Part shown: positions 22,990 through 34,090 of the stretch, in pieces
How positions within the stretch are numbered: position 1 is the first letter of the stretch
How the letters are laid out: the number at the start of each line of letters is the position of its first letter
DNA from: Onthophagus taurus
Taxonomy: Eukaryota; Arthropoda; Insecta; Coleoptera; Scarabaeidae
DNA: 64,000 bases
NCBI RefSeq assembly: GCF_036711975.1
Contig: NC_091971.1
Location: 10,919,501-10,983,500, forward strand
Direction: 5' to 3'
The notes under the pieces: model-generated
Seen by the model: only the letters and a program-made list of their open reading frames with translations
Database searches by the model: none
What the model was told of the DNA's origin: nothing
Made by a program: the position numbers and the translations under genes

Positions 22990-24650
22990 CTAAACCCAAC
23001 GACGGCTTTTATACCGTATACGAATAGGACTTTTTTGGTTTAGAATTTAGATGTAACATAAATTTTTATAAAAAATAATATATTTTGTTAAAATGAGCAT
23101 ACAACACGCATTTTTCGTATTAATTAAGACTTAACAGGGACGTACTTACGTAAAAGATTCATGTTATTACCGCACGCTAGAAAATTTAGGTACAAAATGA
23201 ATTTTAAACTCGGATTAATTTATAATTTATTATTATCTTTGAAAATAGTTAATTTTTTGTCGAATAAAGAAAGTAATAAGATGTAATTTCGATTAAAAAC
23301 CGCGTAAACATGATAAAAGAATACAAAAATCGCTTTATTTTCCTATCCTAATCCTATAGATCGTTTGCGTTTCAGCACGCTATAAGATTTACGACGGATT
23401 AACTTCGAAATATGCCGGCTTTATTCGAACGTATTTTATTTTCAGAAGTGACATTTGAATTTTCAGTGCTGGTGCTCGTGACGGAGCGTAAACAATTTGT
23501 CGCCGCCGAGTTTTCGCCGGACATAGAGTGAGAAAGAGAGAGCTCCGGTTATTAATTGCCGTGGTCGTAAAATAAAGCCGTAAAGTTATCATGTGGGTTT
23601 AATCAATGGACGCAAATATTTCCTCACATATCGCCCCGGACAGGCGTTTAATGCCCCGGTTTGTCCTGGTCCGTTGTGAACGACAATAAAAATATAATGG
23701 CTTTTCATCAACTTCGTCGAAGCTAATTTTTGCCATATTTTTATTACCCATATACCACAAACGCCCGTTTGTTTGGACAAGAAATATTAATATCAAAGTA
23801 TTATTTTAATGGCTTGTTAAGAATCATAAAATTATTAGTGGTCTGAATAAAATGCAGTTATAAAAAATAATCTTTATGTGTGTTTTTAAAGTATATTTTA
23901 AAATAACAACATATAACATTCTTGTGTAAAGCAGATAAGGTGGGGAAAAACGTTGGAAAAGGCGGTATCCGGAGTATCCGGCGTTCTTATTTTCTGTGAA
24001 AACAAAACCCTGAATCCAATTTACTTTTTCCACGGTCGAGTTTGCCGCTCCATTCGGGCGAGATCCGGGCTCTAACCCTATCACGGGACTATATTTCCAA
24101 GCTCGCCAACAAAGCAATTCCATTGCATTTCAATCAACGCAATTTCCCAGACGCAAGTTTATTCGGTGGCATTGTGCCGAGTTTTATACTGCACTCACTG
24201 ATGGCTCTGCCTCCATTAACGCGACACAATGGAGCTTTCATCTGGATTAGCACAACTCTCCCGAGACGAACCAGCCCGGGCCATTTGTTTACCATTTTCT
24301 TTACGGCCTCAACCACACTGTAGGAAATTCGCTCTGTTCAAACGAGAAAAGAATTTTAGATACAAAATTTATTCAAGTTAAATAAAAATTTTAGGTTAAA
24401 CATAATATAGATTTTAGAGAGGGTGCCGCTTAAACGATTATTCTTCGCTACAATTTGCATGTTACTGCTTGTGAGTTAGTACCTCTTCGTTGCATTACCT
24501 TGATTACAAAAGCCGGACGGGGAGACTATAAAGTAGCACTAGCTGAGCGTTATTTCTTGATTATCTTCGAACAAAATTCAGTACGCGTCCTGGTGCTGTT
24601 AAGTAATTACTTCCAGAAACTAGAAGCATTAAATGTTCAATTAGTTCTTC
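22990..24650. other. Intergenic, likely single-copy with possible regulatory DNA
   Basis: Bases 23380-23790 and 23990-24320 are GC-richer, with no repeat I could detect. Frames on both strands at 24042-24323 overlap each other and show no recognisable protein. There is no gene call. Confidence 0.35.
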
Positions 24651-24923
24651 GAATATAGTAAAACCTTCATATAACGAACCTCGTTAGAACGGAATTCGGA
24701 TATAACGGATAAAATATTTCTTAGTCATACTCTATTTAATATATCAGTATATTTAAATATAAATGTTAACACTCATAGATAGAATCTAACTAGGATTATT
24801 CCTCAAGTTGCTCTATTCCATGTTCATAGATAAACTCGGGGTATTCCCCGAGTTGTCTATACGATGTATGAAACAAGAATTGTTATTCAGTGTTAGATTG
24901 TTGTATATTTTTATTAAACTAAA

Positions 24924-25031
24924 AGTAGAACTAACACTAGACTAAAAACTAGAAACATTCGGGTTTAGCCGTCTTAAGAGACTTGCGGCTAAACACGAAT
25001 ATTTCTAGTTCTAGGTCTAGTGTTAGTTCTA
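24924..25031. repeat. TCTAG-rich palindrome, copy 3
   Basis: The same inverted repeat as copies 1 and 2, with arms reading AACTAACACTAG and TTCGGGTTTAGCCG and a loop near 24975. It is nested in pogo-like copy B together with its usual upstream GGGGTATTCCCC neighbour at 24838, just as copy 1 lies in copy A. Confidence 0.75.
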
Positions 25032-25069
25032 ATGCTAGTGTTAGCTCCAGTTTTAGCAACTCTAAAAAT

Positions 25070-25985
25070 AGGATACTTTAATTAATAATTGGTGATATTT
25101 CCATATAGATCCTTCAAGAAATTAAATTTATAGCGAATTTTGAAAATTATCGATAAAAATTGCAACATCGAAAATTTTATCAAAACTTCAAACATTGTTT
25201 TCTCAAAAACTAAAAGTTATTTTTCAAAACGTGTTGGTTCATTGGAAAGAGGACACTCTTATTAACGCTTTGGCAAATTTTCATACTCATTTTCCAAGAA
25301 ATGGATTTTATACGAATTTTTAAAACTTAATCGGCGAAAATTGCAAAATTCGAAAAAATTCTCGGTCGTTTCAAAAATTTATTTCTCAAAAACTGAAAGT
25401 GATTTTTCAAAACGGCTTTTTGCATTAAAAAGAGGATACTGTAATTAATAATTGGTGAAATTTCTACAAAGATCCTTCAAGAAATTAATTTTATAGCGAA
25501 TTTTGAAAATTATTGATGAAAATTGCAACATCGAAAATTTTATCAAAACTTCAAACATTGTTTTCTCAAAAACTGAAAGTTATTTTTCAAAACGGGTTGG
25601 TTCATTGGAAAGAGGACACTTTTATTAACACTTTGGGAAATTTTCATACTCCTATTCCAAGAAGTGGATTTTATACGAATTTTTAAAACGAAAATTGCAA
25701 CATTCGAAAAAATTCTCGATCATTTCAAAAATTTATTTCTCAAAAACTGAAAGTGATTTTTCAAAACGGTTTTTTGCATTAAAAAGAGGATACTTTAATT
25801 AATAATTGGTGAAATTTCTACAAAGATCCTTCAAGAAATTAATTTTATATCGAATTTTGAAAATTATTGATGAAAATTGCAACATCGAAAAGTTTATCAA
25901 AACTTCAAATATTGTTTTCTCAAAAAATAAAAGTTATTTTTCAAAACGGGTTAATTCATTGGAAAGAAGACACTTTCATTAACGA
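25070..25985. repeat. Tandem satellite, ~354-364-bp period, about 2.5 copies
   Basis: The phrase GGATACT(T/G)TAATTAATAATTGG begins at about 25070, 25434 and 25788, giving periods of 364 and 354. Each monomer contains two related halves, each with a CTCAAAAACTGAAAGT phrase followed by TTTTTCAAAACG. The ancestral unit was therefore about 180 bp. The array lies wholly inside pogo-like copy B. Confidence 0.85.
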
Positions 25986-26099
25986 TATCCGTTCCACCAC
26001 TAGTTCAAATACTTTAAAGTGCAAATTAAAACTGACATTTGTCTATAACGGATACTCCCTTTCCAATATTAATTAATAATATCGAGGTTTTAACTATAC

Positions 26100-27978
26100 T
26101 TGAATTTCAATTTCTAATATGATAATCTAAAAAACGTCTAAATGAATCAATAAGAATTTTTTTACGTCACAAAATCAAAACACCCCTTACATTTTCGTCA
26201 CGAGTTTGATTGCAGTTTAACCCCTGCCATGCGAGGGTGGAATTTTACACCCTATTGTAGGGTGAGAATAATTTGCGAGTGGAAGAAAAATATTTTTCTT
26301 CCGGATTGGATTACCATTTGCATTTCAATTTGTACTCAGACTTCTTAAAGCTCCGTTGCGGTATCGTAACTCCCTCGGGAAGAAGGGAAAAGCGTCAAAA
26401 CAAATGTAAACACTGCCTTAAATTGAGTTAGTTCACGATAATTACAATCGTACAATGATAATATTTTTAGTGTGCCGATTCCGAATATGTTTAAATAGAC
26501 AATTTACTATTGGAGTTGTTGTCTAATCACTTTTTTGTTTAGAATATAATGGTAAAAGCCTTCAAGTAGGAACAATTGGCGAGGAAAATTGTTCAATTAT
26601 CGTCGTAAATTAAGAACTATTCTGCGCGGCAATCTAATTTAAACGGGAGTAATTCGGTTCGCATTTTTGAGCGAGAAACAGCGGCGCTCGCCAAGAATGA
26701 ACAAAAACTGTTAAATAAACACGTCAATCAGAATCCGGATAGAACGGGGGGACAATCATGGGAGGGGACCCCAAACGGAGTGAGCGAGCGTTCTCTCTCC
26801 GGTGCCCCATCCGATAAATTGCGCAAAGAAAAAACAAGCAAACTAACTGCATCGGCGTGCATATTGACGCGGGTCTGTTTGTGAGGGGCACAATATCGTC
26901 TGAATGACGTTTAATTCCACATATCGCGGCGAAGAGCTACCCTTGATTAAAATCACGAGTCCGCGGGACAACAATGGGCACCTTCTCCCCTGCGCCGGCC
27001 CTGCTAGATACAGGTCCGTCTAATCAAGGGCCGTTCTTTGTCAATCGACGTATTTGTGATTGATTGAAACTAAAATTGCTTTTGCCACCGCCCCACATTT
27101 TTTTTCGTAATCTGATCAAATCTTTAATGGGACTCGCGTTTTCTGTTTGTCCGTTGCTTTTGTATGCGCTTTCAATCGCGTTACGTTCGTTTGTGCCTCG
27201 ACACATTTTCACATTTTATTTTGTCCCGCGGAAAATGGATTCTCTGGACACAATATACACGACATTGTAAAAGTCATTCGAAACCGCTTTTATAATATCA
27301 ATAATGAAAATGGTTTCTTTTTTTTTTCTTTTTTTCGTTTCTTAAGTACTTTTAAGAAAATTGCAATTTCTAAATGTTATGGAAATTATAAAAAAAAATT
27401 AATTTTTTGTATTCCAGTAGTATCGAAACTCACATCGTAGTAATAACTGGAATGCGGTGAATGGGTTTGCTGTGTTCGTTTAGAATGGCGAGAATAATCT
27501 CGAATAAAACGTCGCAGTATAAGTGCGCTCGCTGAATACCGGCGACATTCTTTTCAGAAAATAGCAGCCACAGTTCTTTTTCGTTGCACAGAGGCCCGTC
27601 TCCAGAGAGCGCGCGCTCCAGTACAATGGACGCTTTTCTATCGAAAGCTCGCCCGTTGTATGACTTTTACGTTTCTTCCTATAGCCCCCCCGAAAGAACA
27701 AAGCTCATTCTGGGAGCTTTTGCGTTATTCAGTTCCGATACTGATGACAATAATGGCTCCGTTTTGTATTATGGTCGCATTGAAATCTTAGCTTTATGCA
27801 CTCGCTGCTACCATCTCTCTGTAATTCCTTCTCGTTTTCCCCCCATCATCATCTCTATGTTCTTTCCGCTCTCTTCGCGATACGGTTTTGTTCGCATTTT
27901 GGTTCAAATGGACACAATTTTTTTTTTCAGCTGATGAGAAATAAGTAATCATGTTATTTTCAGGATCAAGATTTAAAT
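26100..27978. other. Intergenic, GC-richer single-copy DNA
   Basis: Bases 26330-27260 have many CG dinucleotides and no repeats. The open frames at 27064-27440 and 27584-27934 show no recognisable protein and overlap frames on the other strand. Given its position between two SoxB genes this is a candidate enhancer region, by inference only. Confidence 0.35.
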
Positions 27979-27982
27979 TTAA

Positions 27983-27998
27983 CCCTTCGTCTGTAAAC
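27983..27998. repeat. piggyBac left terminal inverted repeat
   Basis: CCCTTCGTCTGTAAAC, preceded by TTAA at 27979-27982. It matches the right end base for base. Confidence 0.95.
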
Positions 27999-28507
27999 GG
28001 TTTTCTAGCACCTTCCGTCTGTAAAGGTGGGTCTTTCGGGTCCGGCCGTTTTTTCATCCTGTTAATGCACTTAAAAAATTTTATAAACAATTCATGATAA
28101 TGTTCGAAACCTTCAACTTGATAAATCAATCATAAAATTATCGAAAAATTTATTTTTGCATACATATTTTTTTATACAAATGAAGAAATTCAGTTAATAA
28201 GAGTAATTTACTAAAAAAATCATAACTTTTGAAAAAGTAAGATATCGAAATTTTTGAAAAGAAAATTGATAATGAAAATAATGCTAATTTTTACAAAAAA
28301 ATATTTTCTTTTATTTATTTAATATTAAGTGCTTAAGTTTGTACAGATAAAATAGACAATAAAATAAACGTTAGGAATTAGTATTATTTTATTTGTTCTA
28401 ATTTTAATGTATTTATTTATTAAGTATATCAGTATTTTTTATCAAAAAACTATTAAAGCATATTAACCAAACATTAAACAAAATTATTACTTCTTAAGTA
28501 AAAAAAA

Positions 28508-30220
28508 CTATTGTACACAATGAGCACAACAAACGCAACGATGTTCCTCACAGACAGGTTTTTGACACTTTATGCAGCAATACCCCGTTTTTTTATCTTT
28601 ATCGCTTTTACAAAAATGACATCTCTTTCTCTTCGTTAGTTTATCTGTTTTTAAGATTGGATTGTCAAACTCATTCAAACCTAAAATCTCTATGATGCCA
28701 TTGACTATGGATTTGTGCATTCCGTTCGTCGTTAAGCGATCTTGTAAATGTGGTTTTATAAGTGCAAGAGACAGTTCTTTTAAAAACTCTCTTTTATTTT
28801 TATTTTCATTTTCAGGTAAAAAATTATATAGAATGCACCCATTAACACTGGCCTGATCCAACATGCCCAAAAAAAAGCGCATTGGCCAGCGGCTGGTTGT
28901 ACGGGTGCAGGAATAATTTCCACAAAGCTGGTCAAAGACATCTGTACCACATTTGTTTTTATTATAAAATTCTATAATTTCCGGCTTTCCATTATTTTCA
29001 CACGCTTTTCCGGTTTTATGCATTGACGACAACAACAAAACAACTTTATTTTTCTTTGGGCAATACGAGAGTAAAATGTTCTGCCCGTCGTAACCATACC
29101 TTGCAGCGCCGATCGAAACATTTCTTTTGAATGATTCCGGAATTTGACGCTTATTTTTTCTAAGTGTGCCTACCATTGATATATTAAAATTTTTTTTCAT
29201 TTTGTTACAAATCTCAACTGAAGTGAACCAATTATCGCACGTAATATTTCTATGGGTGTTATGAATTGGTTCACTCAATTTACGCACGTAATAGGAAGGA
29301 ACACTCTCACCTTGTTCTGTCTGTACTTTTCCAGTGTACGGTATGGCATTGTACATATAAAAAGTTTTTGCGTCATTCATGGAAACTATTTTGATTCCAT
29401 ACCGCGCCGGTTTTGATTTTATATAAACACGTCCCGAAAAACGTCCACGAAACCCTAATAACTGTTCGTCAATAGTTAAAAACTGGCTCGGAGTATAGTT
29501 ATTTTGGCAGTTCTGTATAAAAATATCCCAAATTTGACGAATTGGTGCTAGTGCGTCTTCAAGGCGTCTTGCAGATCGTGTAGCCTTGTCATCAAATCGA
29601 AGCCGACAACTAATAAATTCGAATCGTCTTTGTGACATTGTCGCTTTATGCAGTTTTGATCCAAACTCGCGCGACCAGATCTCCGTTAAATTTACACGAT
29701 TATTGTTTTGCATGCCGCCAAAATATAGGAGACCTATAAATGCCTTCAACTCGTTTAAAGTAATTGGTTGGAACGATGCACAATCATTGTTGTCCTGTAT
29801 AAATCGCTCGATTTCGGCGTTAGTATATTTCAAAACAATGTTTAAAATGTCCTGAGTGAATAATGTGCTCCAAATTTCTAGAATTGTACGTGATCTTGCA
29901 GCCGCACCAATGACTTTAGGCAAAATGATAGTAATATTTGACCTACGGCCTCGAGATTCTGGCGTAGTGAGACACCATTGATGCTTATCCTTCCCGTAAA
30001 CAAATTTTCGACGTCTGCTTCCTTCTACAGTCTCTGGCTCATCCTCAACTACACTTTCGTCTTCTTCCGATTGTTTATCTGAAACATGACTTTCACTATC
30101 ATCACTGTCAGCCTCTTCAACATTATCGATTTCTTCTTCACTGTCTTCGCCTCCAAAATAAGAAATTATTGGACGTTGGCGAAGTACGCGCGCTACGTCG
30201 TCAGCCGATCGTTGTGCCAT
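28508..30220 (-). CDS. piggyBac transposase (PGBD-like), apparently intact
   Basis: 570 residues, uninterrupted, with no intron. It catalyses precise cut-and-paste transposition at TTAA sites. Residues 24-66 are an acidic N-terminal region rich in Asp, Glu and Ser. The RNase H-like catalytic core contains D251 in TIDEQLLGFRGR, D329 in ITCDNWFTS, and D427 and D430 in CGTDVFDQL. These line up with the DDD triad (plus the extra Asp) of the reference moth transposase: the first spacing is 78 residues in both, and the second is nearly the same. The C-terminal 36 residues form a cysteine-rich zinc-binding domain (C535, C538, C548, C549, C552, C557, H560, C562, C564, C565, C568), which in this family binds the element's ends. 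All catalytic and zinc ligands I can identify are present. The ATG at 30220 is the only in-frame start before the acidic region. Activity itself is not shown by the sequence. Confidence 0.95.
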   Translation of the reverse strand: MAQRSADDVARVLRQRPIISYFGGEDSEEEIDNVEEADSDDSESHVSDKQSEEDESVVEDEPETVEGSRRRKFVYGKDKHQWCLTTPESRGRRSNITIILPKVIGAAARSRTILEIWSTLFTQDILNIVLKYTNAEIERFIQDNNDCASFQPITLNELKAFIGLLYFGGMQNNNRVNLTEIWSREFGSKLHKATMSQRRFEFISCRLRFDDKATRSARRLEDALAPIRQIWDIFIQNCQNNYTPSQFLTIDEQLLGFRGRFSGRVYIKSKPARYGIKIVSMNDAKTFYMYNAIPYTGKVQTEQGESVPSYYVRKLSEPIHNTHRNITCDNWFTSVEICNKMKKNFNISMVGTLRKNKRQIPESFKRNVSIGAARYGYDGQNILLSYCPKKNKVVLLLSSMHKTGKACENNGKPEIIEFYNKNKCGTDVFDQLCGNYSCTRTTSRWPMRFFLGMLDQASVNGCILYNFLPENENKNKREFLKELSLALIKPHLQDRLTTNGMHKSIVNGIIEILGLNEFDNPILKTDKLTKRKRCHFCKSDKDKKTGYCCIKCQKPVCEEHRCVCCAHCVQ

Positions 30221-30842
30221 TTTGAGTTATAGCACTGAGAAAAATTTGTTTGATTGTTTTTTTTTGTAGTCAAAAAAGAACGTCAATGCAAAAAATAAAT
30301 TTTTCGATACTGCTTTAAAAGTTGACGTTTACACAGTACTTAGCAACTGTCAAAACAATTGTTTTTTGTCCACAGCACGCTACGTCCTATATGTAAAAGA
30401 CTTTTACGTCCAGCTACAATAATCAAAGAATTTGATACTGAATAAATTACAAACGCAAAATAATTAACATTTTATTGTTTTATCATTTCATATTTAAATG
30501 CAAATTTATAATAGTATATTTGTGACATTTAAAATTCGCTATCGCTCGCAATAGCGCTCGTTCTCGAATGTAAAAGTTTCATTTCACTATCTTATATCAA
30601 AAATAAAAATTTTCACTTTCCTGCGAGATCAGTATACGCCGGCTGTAAACCTGGGTCTTTTGTGTTCGCTACAGATTTAACCTGTTAACAACAACTGTAC
30701 AACAGAAAATGAAAACTTTAACCTTGTGCGTTCATCACCTATCACACATTACCTTTTTTTAGGTGGGGGTCCGAACTATGTCTATTCACTTCTTAGAAAA
30801 TTATTTGCCTAAACAGTTGTAGCTCGGACACGAAATACCCAG

Positions 30843-30858
30843 GTTTACAGACGAAGGG
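30843..30858. repeat. piggyBac right terminal inverted repeat
   Basis: GTTTACAGACGAAGGG, the reverse complement of the left end, followed by TTAA at 30859-30862. A partial second copy of the end motif lies about 190 bp inward. Confidence 0.95.
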
Positions 30859-30862
30859 TTAA

Positions 30863-32900
30863 ATTCGCGTAACGACCACAAGACAACAATAATAACCATG
30901 CGCGTGCTGCCGTCAGCAGAGAAGTACGATCGCGACTCTACAATAGTGGCCATTGTGAACGTCTCAATCCACACCCACCGAAGTGTGTCTAGTTACAATG
31001 ATATATATCTCTGCATTTGAAAGAGTGTCACGAGGAGGCGCGAGACGAGACGAAACGACGGGAATGATATGGAAATTGATTTGCGCTGACAGGCGTTGGT
31101 GGGGCGTGTTCCCCTACGGCTAAGATGTTACCACAAATAGTTACATGAAGAGGCGAAGATGACAGAATCAAGATGTTTGTTTGATCAAGTTTTCTAATAT
31201 CTGAAAATTTTATTCCAAACCAACCACAAGACTGAAATTCTCTCCCACTCAAAAACCGCGGCCCATCCTTCGTACGATCATTAGTTACCTCCTGATGGCC
31301 TATTCAAGGGGCAAGAGTAATTGTCTGGCAGATGGTGCCAATGAGTAATGATCTTTATCAATTAGAATGATGTTCGACGAACTCAAGATGGCGTTATGGG
31401 AGGAGCATAAAATTTTAAGTTTAGATAAAATCGGTCACGAATGATTTGGTTTCCGTTACCATAAACACTTGTGTTGTACCACTTGAAAACTCGAAAGATG
31501 TTGATTTTAATCGTGCCGATTCAAAACCGCTTTCAAACCTGGAGCGTCGAATCAAAGGAGGTCCATTGAAGAGAATCAAAGGCTCGCTGACTTTGGCACA
31601 TTGTTTACGGGCGCGTGAAAGAAATTTATTTAGTTCCAATTTCGAAGGTAAGTGCCTGGGAGCCGCGGGGTTCCCACAGTCCACTCGACTCAAGTACCAT
31701 ATTCAACCAGCTCCCATTGTGATAGGACCACTTTATTTTAAGTCCAGTTAGCCACGAAACAGTACTACGTTTTAAATTTAACCCAAAGACGATATAAGGG
31801 TAAGATAATAATTATTTTTACCACGTTGAGTTTGTTTATTAAAATGATTGAAACAAGACGTGAAAGCAAATTTTATTAAGTAAAAAAAACACCAGCGATC
31901 ATTGTGCAAGCAGAAAATTATGAAACGGATCGTTAGTTCCCATTCTCTCGGTCATTGTGCGGCCCATGAATCATTAGAGCGTATTGTCGAGATGCCGCCT
32001 GTATTTTCCTTAAGGGTTAATGATTAATTATGCGAAAACGTTCGGTAATCCCTTTTTAATCAATTAAACCGCGCATCAATGTTCCATTGACGTTCGTCGT
32101 TTAATTTATCACCTGACCAGACTATCTATAAAAACATCAAAGTCATTTAACATCTTTTACAAGAGACGAATTAAAGGATCAATTATTTTTAATCAAAATT
32201 ATATTACTACTAATATTTATAGTAAAGTTAATAATTTGTTTTACATTTTTGTTGTAAAAATTAAATTCAATAGAAAATGGATACAACTTTTCGGCCTAAC
32301 AAAACATTTCTGACACAACCACGTGACTTGGAGTGCACAAGTGTAAATTTTCATCATAATACCGAACGGGCAGGCCCTTTCAATCGGATTTCTCGTACAC
32401 AAATGGGCGACTACCGCGCCCTAACACACGCGCGCGTTCACGCACACAAAGTCGTCAACATTCGAACACACATTCACGGACTTTTCGTGCACGTGGAGAA
32501 AGGGGCGAGTGTGCGAGCGTACGCCACCGCAGTGGATATATTGAAATCTTTTCAATTGCTTTGTAAATTCAAACCTCACAATAGCGCATTTGTGTATTTT
32601 ATTTGCAGCGGACCGCGCTCCTTATGCCGGGGAAATGGGTTACATTTGTTGGATTAAGGATTTTCGGCGCGGAAAAATCGGTCCCGGATAATGGAATATC
32701 TCCGGTAGAGTGCTTACCGCACACGACCTACATACTAACTTTACAATATAAACTAACCAACCCATAACTTCATTGTTTCTTTTATATAACTTTATATGTC
32801 GGAGTCTTTACATTCATTTTCACCCTAAAATAATAAACAACAACACTTTTTTTAATATATTGTTGTAATACATCGTTTTCAACTAATAGTACATAAATAC
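30863..32900. other. Intergenic between piggyBac and MITE
   Basis: Bases 30865-31340, 31900-32110 and 32280-32720 are GC-richer and repeat-free. A TCATTGTGCGG site at 31949 and a GCCATTGTGAAC at 30950 are Sox-like. A 126-codon frame (32277-32657) and overlapping 90-101-codon frames on both strands (31421-31751) have no recognisable product. Confidence 0.35.
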
Positions 32901-32902
32901 TA

Positions 32903-33069
32903 CAGTGTGTTAGTTAATTATCACACCCGACGTCATCACTGCAAGTATGCAACCAATATCACAGTGCAATACGCATCATACGCAAATAGCGTATTGCAAT
33001 AAAAATACTGTGATAATGGTTGCATACTTGCAATGATGACGTCGGGTACGATAATTAATTAACACACTG
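32903..33069. mobile_element. 167-bp palindromic MITE (mariner-type)
   Basis: The arms CAGTGTGTTAGTTAATTATC and the matching reverse complement ending CACACTG are bounded by TA at 32901-32902 and 33070-33071. The arms pair to a loop near 32980 (ATACGCATCATACGCAAATAG). It is non-coding. Confidence 0.85.
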
Positions 33070-33084
33070 TACATACACACCTAG

Positions 33085-33550
33085 GTTTCTATGCGCCAGA
33101 GATTTGGCCTCTACAGGATACAATGAATGTGATGATGAATTACAAGCGAAGAGAAGAAAACTAGACGAAACTGCAACAAGAGATTTTATATATCGTATTG
33201 GGATTGTTACAATGAGGTTGCTAAAGACAAACCTGATATAAATAAAGTTGTATTCAATGAACCTATTGGGGTTGAACTTGATTATTATCTGCAGTGTCCA
33301 ACACCTAAAAGAGATACTAATTTCTTTAAATGGATCCTGAATGGTTAGCATTCAATGATTATTCAATCATTAGCAACAATGACAAACCTGATATAAATAA
33401 AGTTGTATTCGATGAAAAAAGTCCTAATGGGGTTGAACTTGATTATTATCTGCAATGTCCAACACCTAAAAGAGATACTAATTCCTGTGCAGGTGCGGCG
33501 TCAGAGATTTGGCCGCTACAGGCAGAAATGAATTTGGCCGCCCTTGCCTA
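33085..33550 (+). pseudogene. Duplicated hAT transposase tail fragment
   Basis: A block reading KPDINKVV, then GVELDYYLQCPTPKRDTN, occurs twice (about 33229-33345 and 33384-33490). A second element, AGAGATTTGGCC(T/G)CTACAGG, flanks the pair at about 33100 and 33507. The pattern resembles the C-terminal hAT segment preceding the dimerisation domain. The same family is present in reverse at 21010-21175. It looks like a local tandem duplication of one dead fragment. Confidence 0.45.
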
Positions 33551-33714
33551 AATAAAAATGTAAAAAAAGTGTCCTTTCAAAAATACACTTTGCAAATTGC
33601 AAACTAAGAAATATAAATTTGTTAAAATTCTTGCCTTTTTGGATTTTCAAACCGATATAAAGATTTGGATACATAACAATTATGTGGTTAATATAAATTC
33701 AATAAAAAGCAATA

Positions 33715-34090
33715 CTTTTTCTGGTCCTTTTCAATTTATTGTCTAACCTGTTTCGGCTTACGCCATCATCGGAGACATTAGTAATATAAATTAGATTTTA
33801 GCAACTCATTTTTCATTTTGTTGATCATTGACGGACACTAATGCCATTAACCCGTCAATCCGAGTTTTATAGTATTGTTTTATATTTTAATGTGAAAAAT
33901 TTTAACTTTTACCGTGAATTTTAATGTTTATATTTATAATTTTAACTTGTATACCTTTGTGAAGCCGGTTATATGAACAACAAAATGGAAAATGAGTTGC
34001 TAAAATCTAATTTATATTACTAATGTCTTTGATGATGGCGTAAGCCGAAAACGGTTAGACAATAAATTGAAAAAGACCAGAATAATATGG
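33715..34090. repeat. Foldback repeat with 130-bp arms
   Basis: The left arm (about 33715-33838) and right arm (about 33968-34086) are inverted copies that share TTGTCTAACC, GGCTTACGCCATCATC and TAGCAACTCATTTTCCATTTTG-type sequence. The central 130 bp is unpaired. Each arm carries a hairpin GGC-GTAA-GCC between GATGAT and GAAA. Confidence 0.8.

Larger units (their letters stand above)
24656..26096. mobile_element. Pogo/Tigger-like non-autonomous element, copy B
   Basis: The left end TAGTAAAACCTTCATATAAC follows TA (24654-24655). The right end ATATCGAGGTTTTAACTA precedes TA (26097-26098). A second internal terminal-like piece (GGATATAACGGATAAA) follows the left end. Inside are the GGGGTATTCCCC block and TCTAG palindrome (24838-25060), then a ~360-bp tandem satellite (25070-25985). 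No transposase is present. Confidence 0.7.
27983..30858. mobile_element. Complete piggyBac-family transposon, 2876 bp
   Basis: Both ends carry a perfect 16-bp inverted repeat, CCCTTCGTCTGTAAAC. They are flanked by TTAA at 27979-27982 and 30859-30862, the diagnostic piggyBac target duplication. Subterminal variants of the end motif recur in the left side (CTTCCGTCTGTAAAG at about 28011, followed by GGTGGGTCTTTCGGG) and inside the right side (GGCTGTAAACCTGGGTCTTT at about 30641). A single intact minus-strand transposase gene fills the middle. Intact ends, target duplication and ORF suggest a recent insertion that may still be mobile. Confidence 0.95.

Noticed and set aside
27584-28129. 116- and 111-codon frames on opposite strands
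   Set aside because: They overlap, have no domain, and the minus frame runs through the piggyBac left end, so it cannot be an older host gene.
32277-32657. 126-codon + strand open frame
   Set aside because: Composition (His/Arg/Ala-rich from CACGCGC runs) and lack of any motif suggest non-coding, GC-rich DNA.
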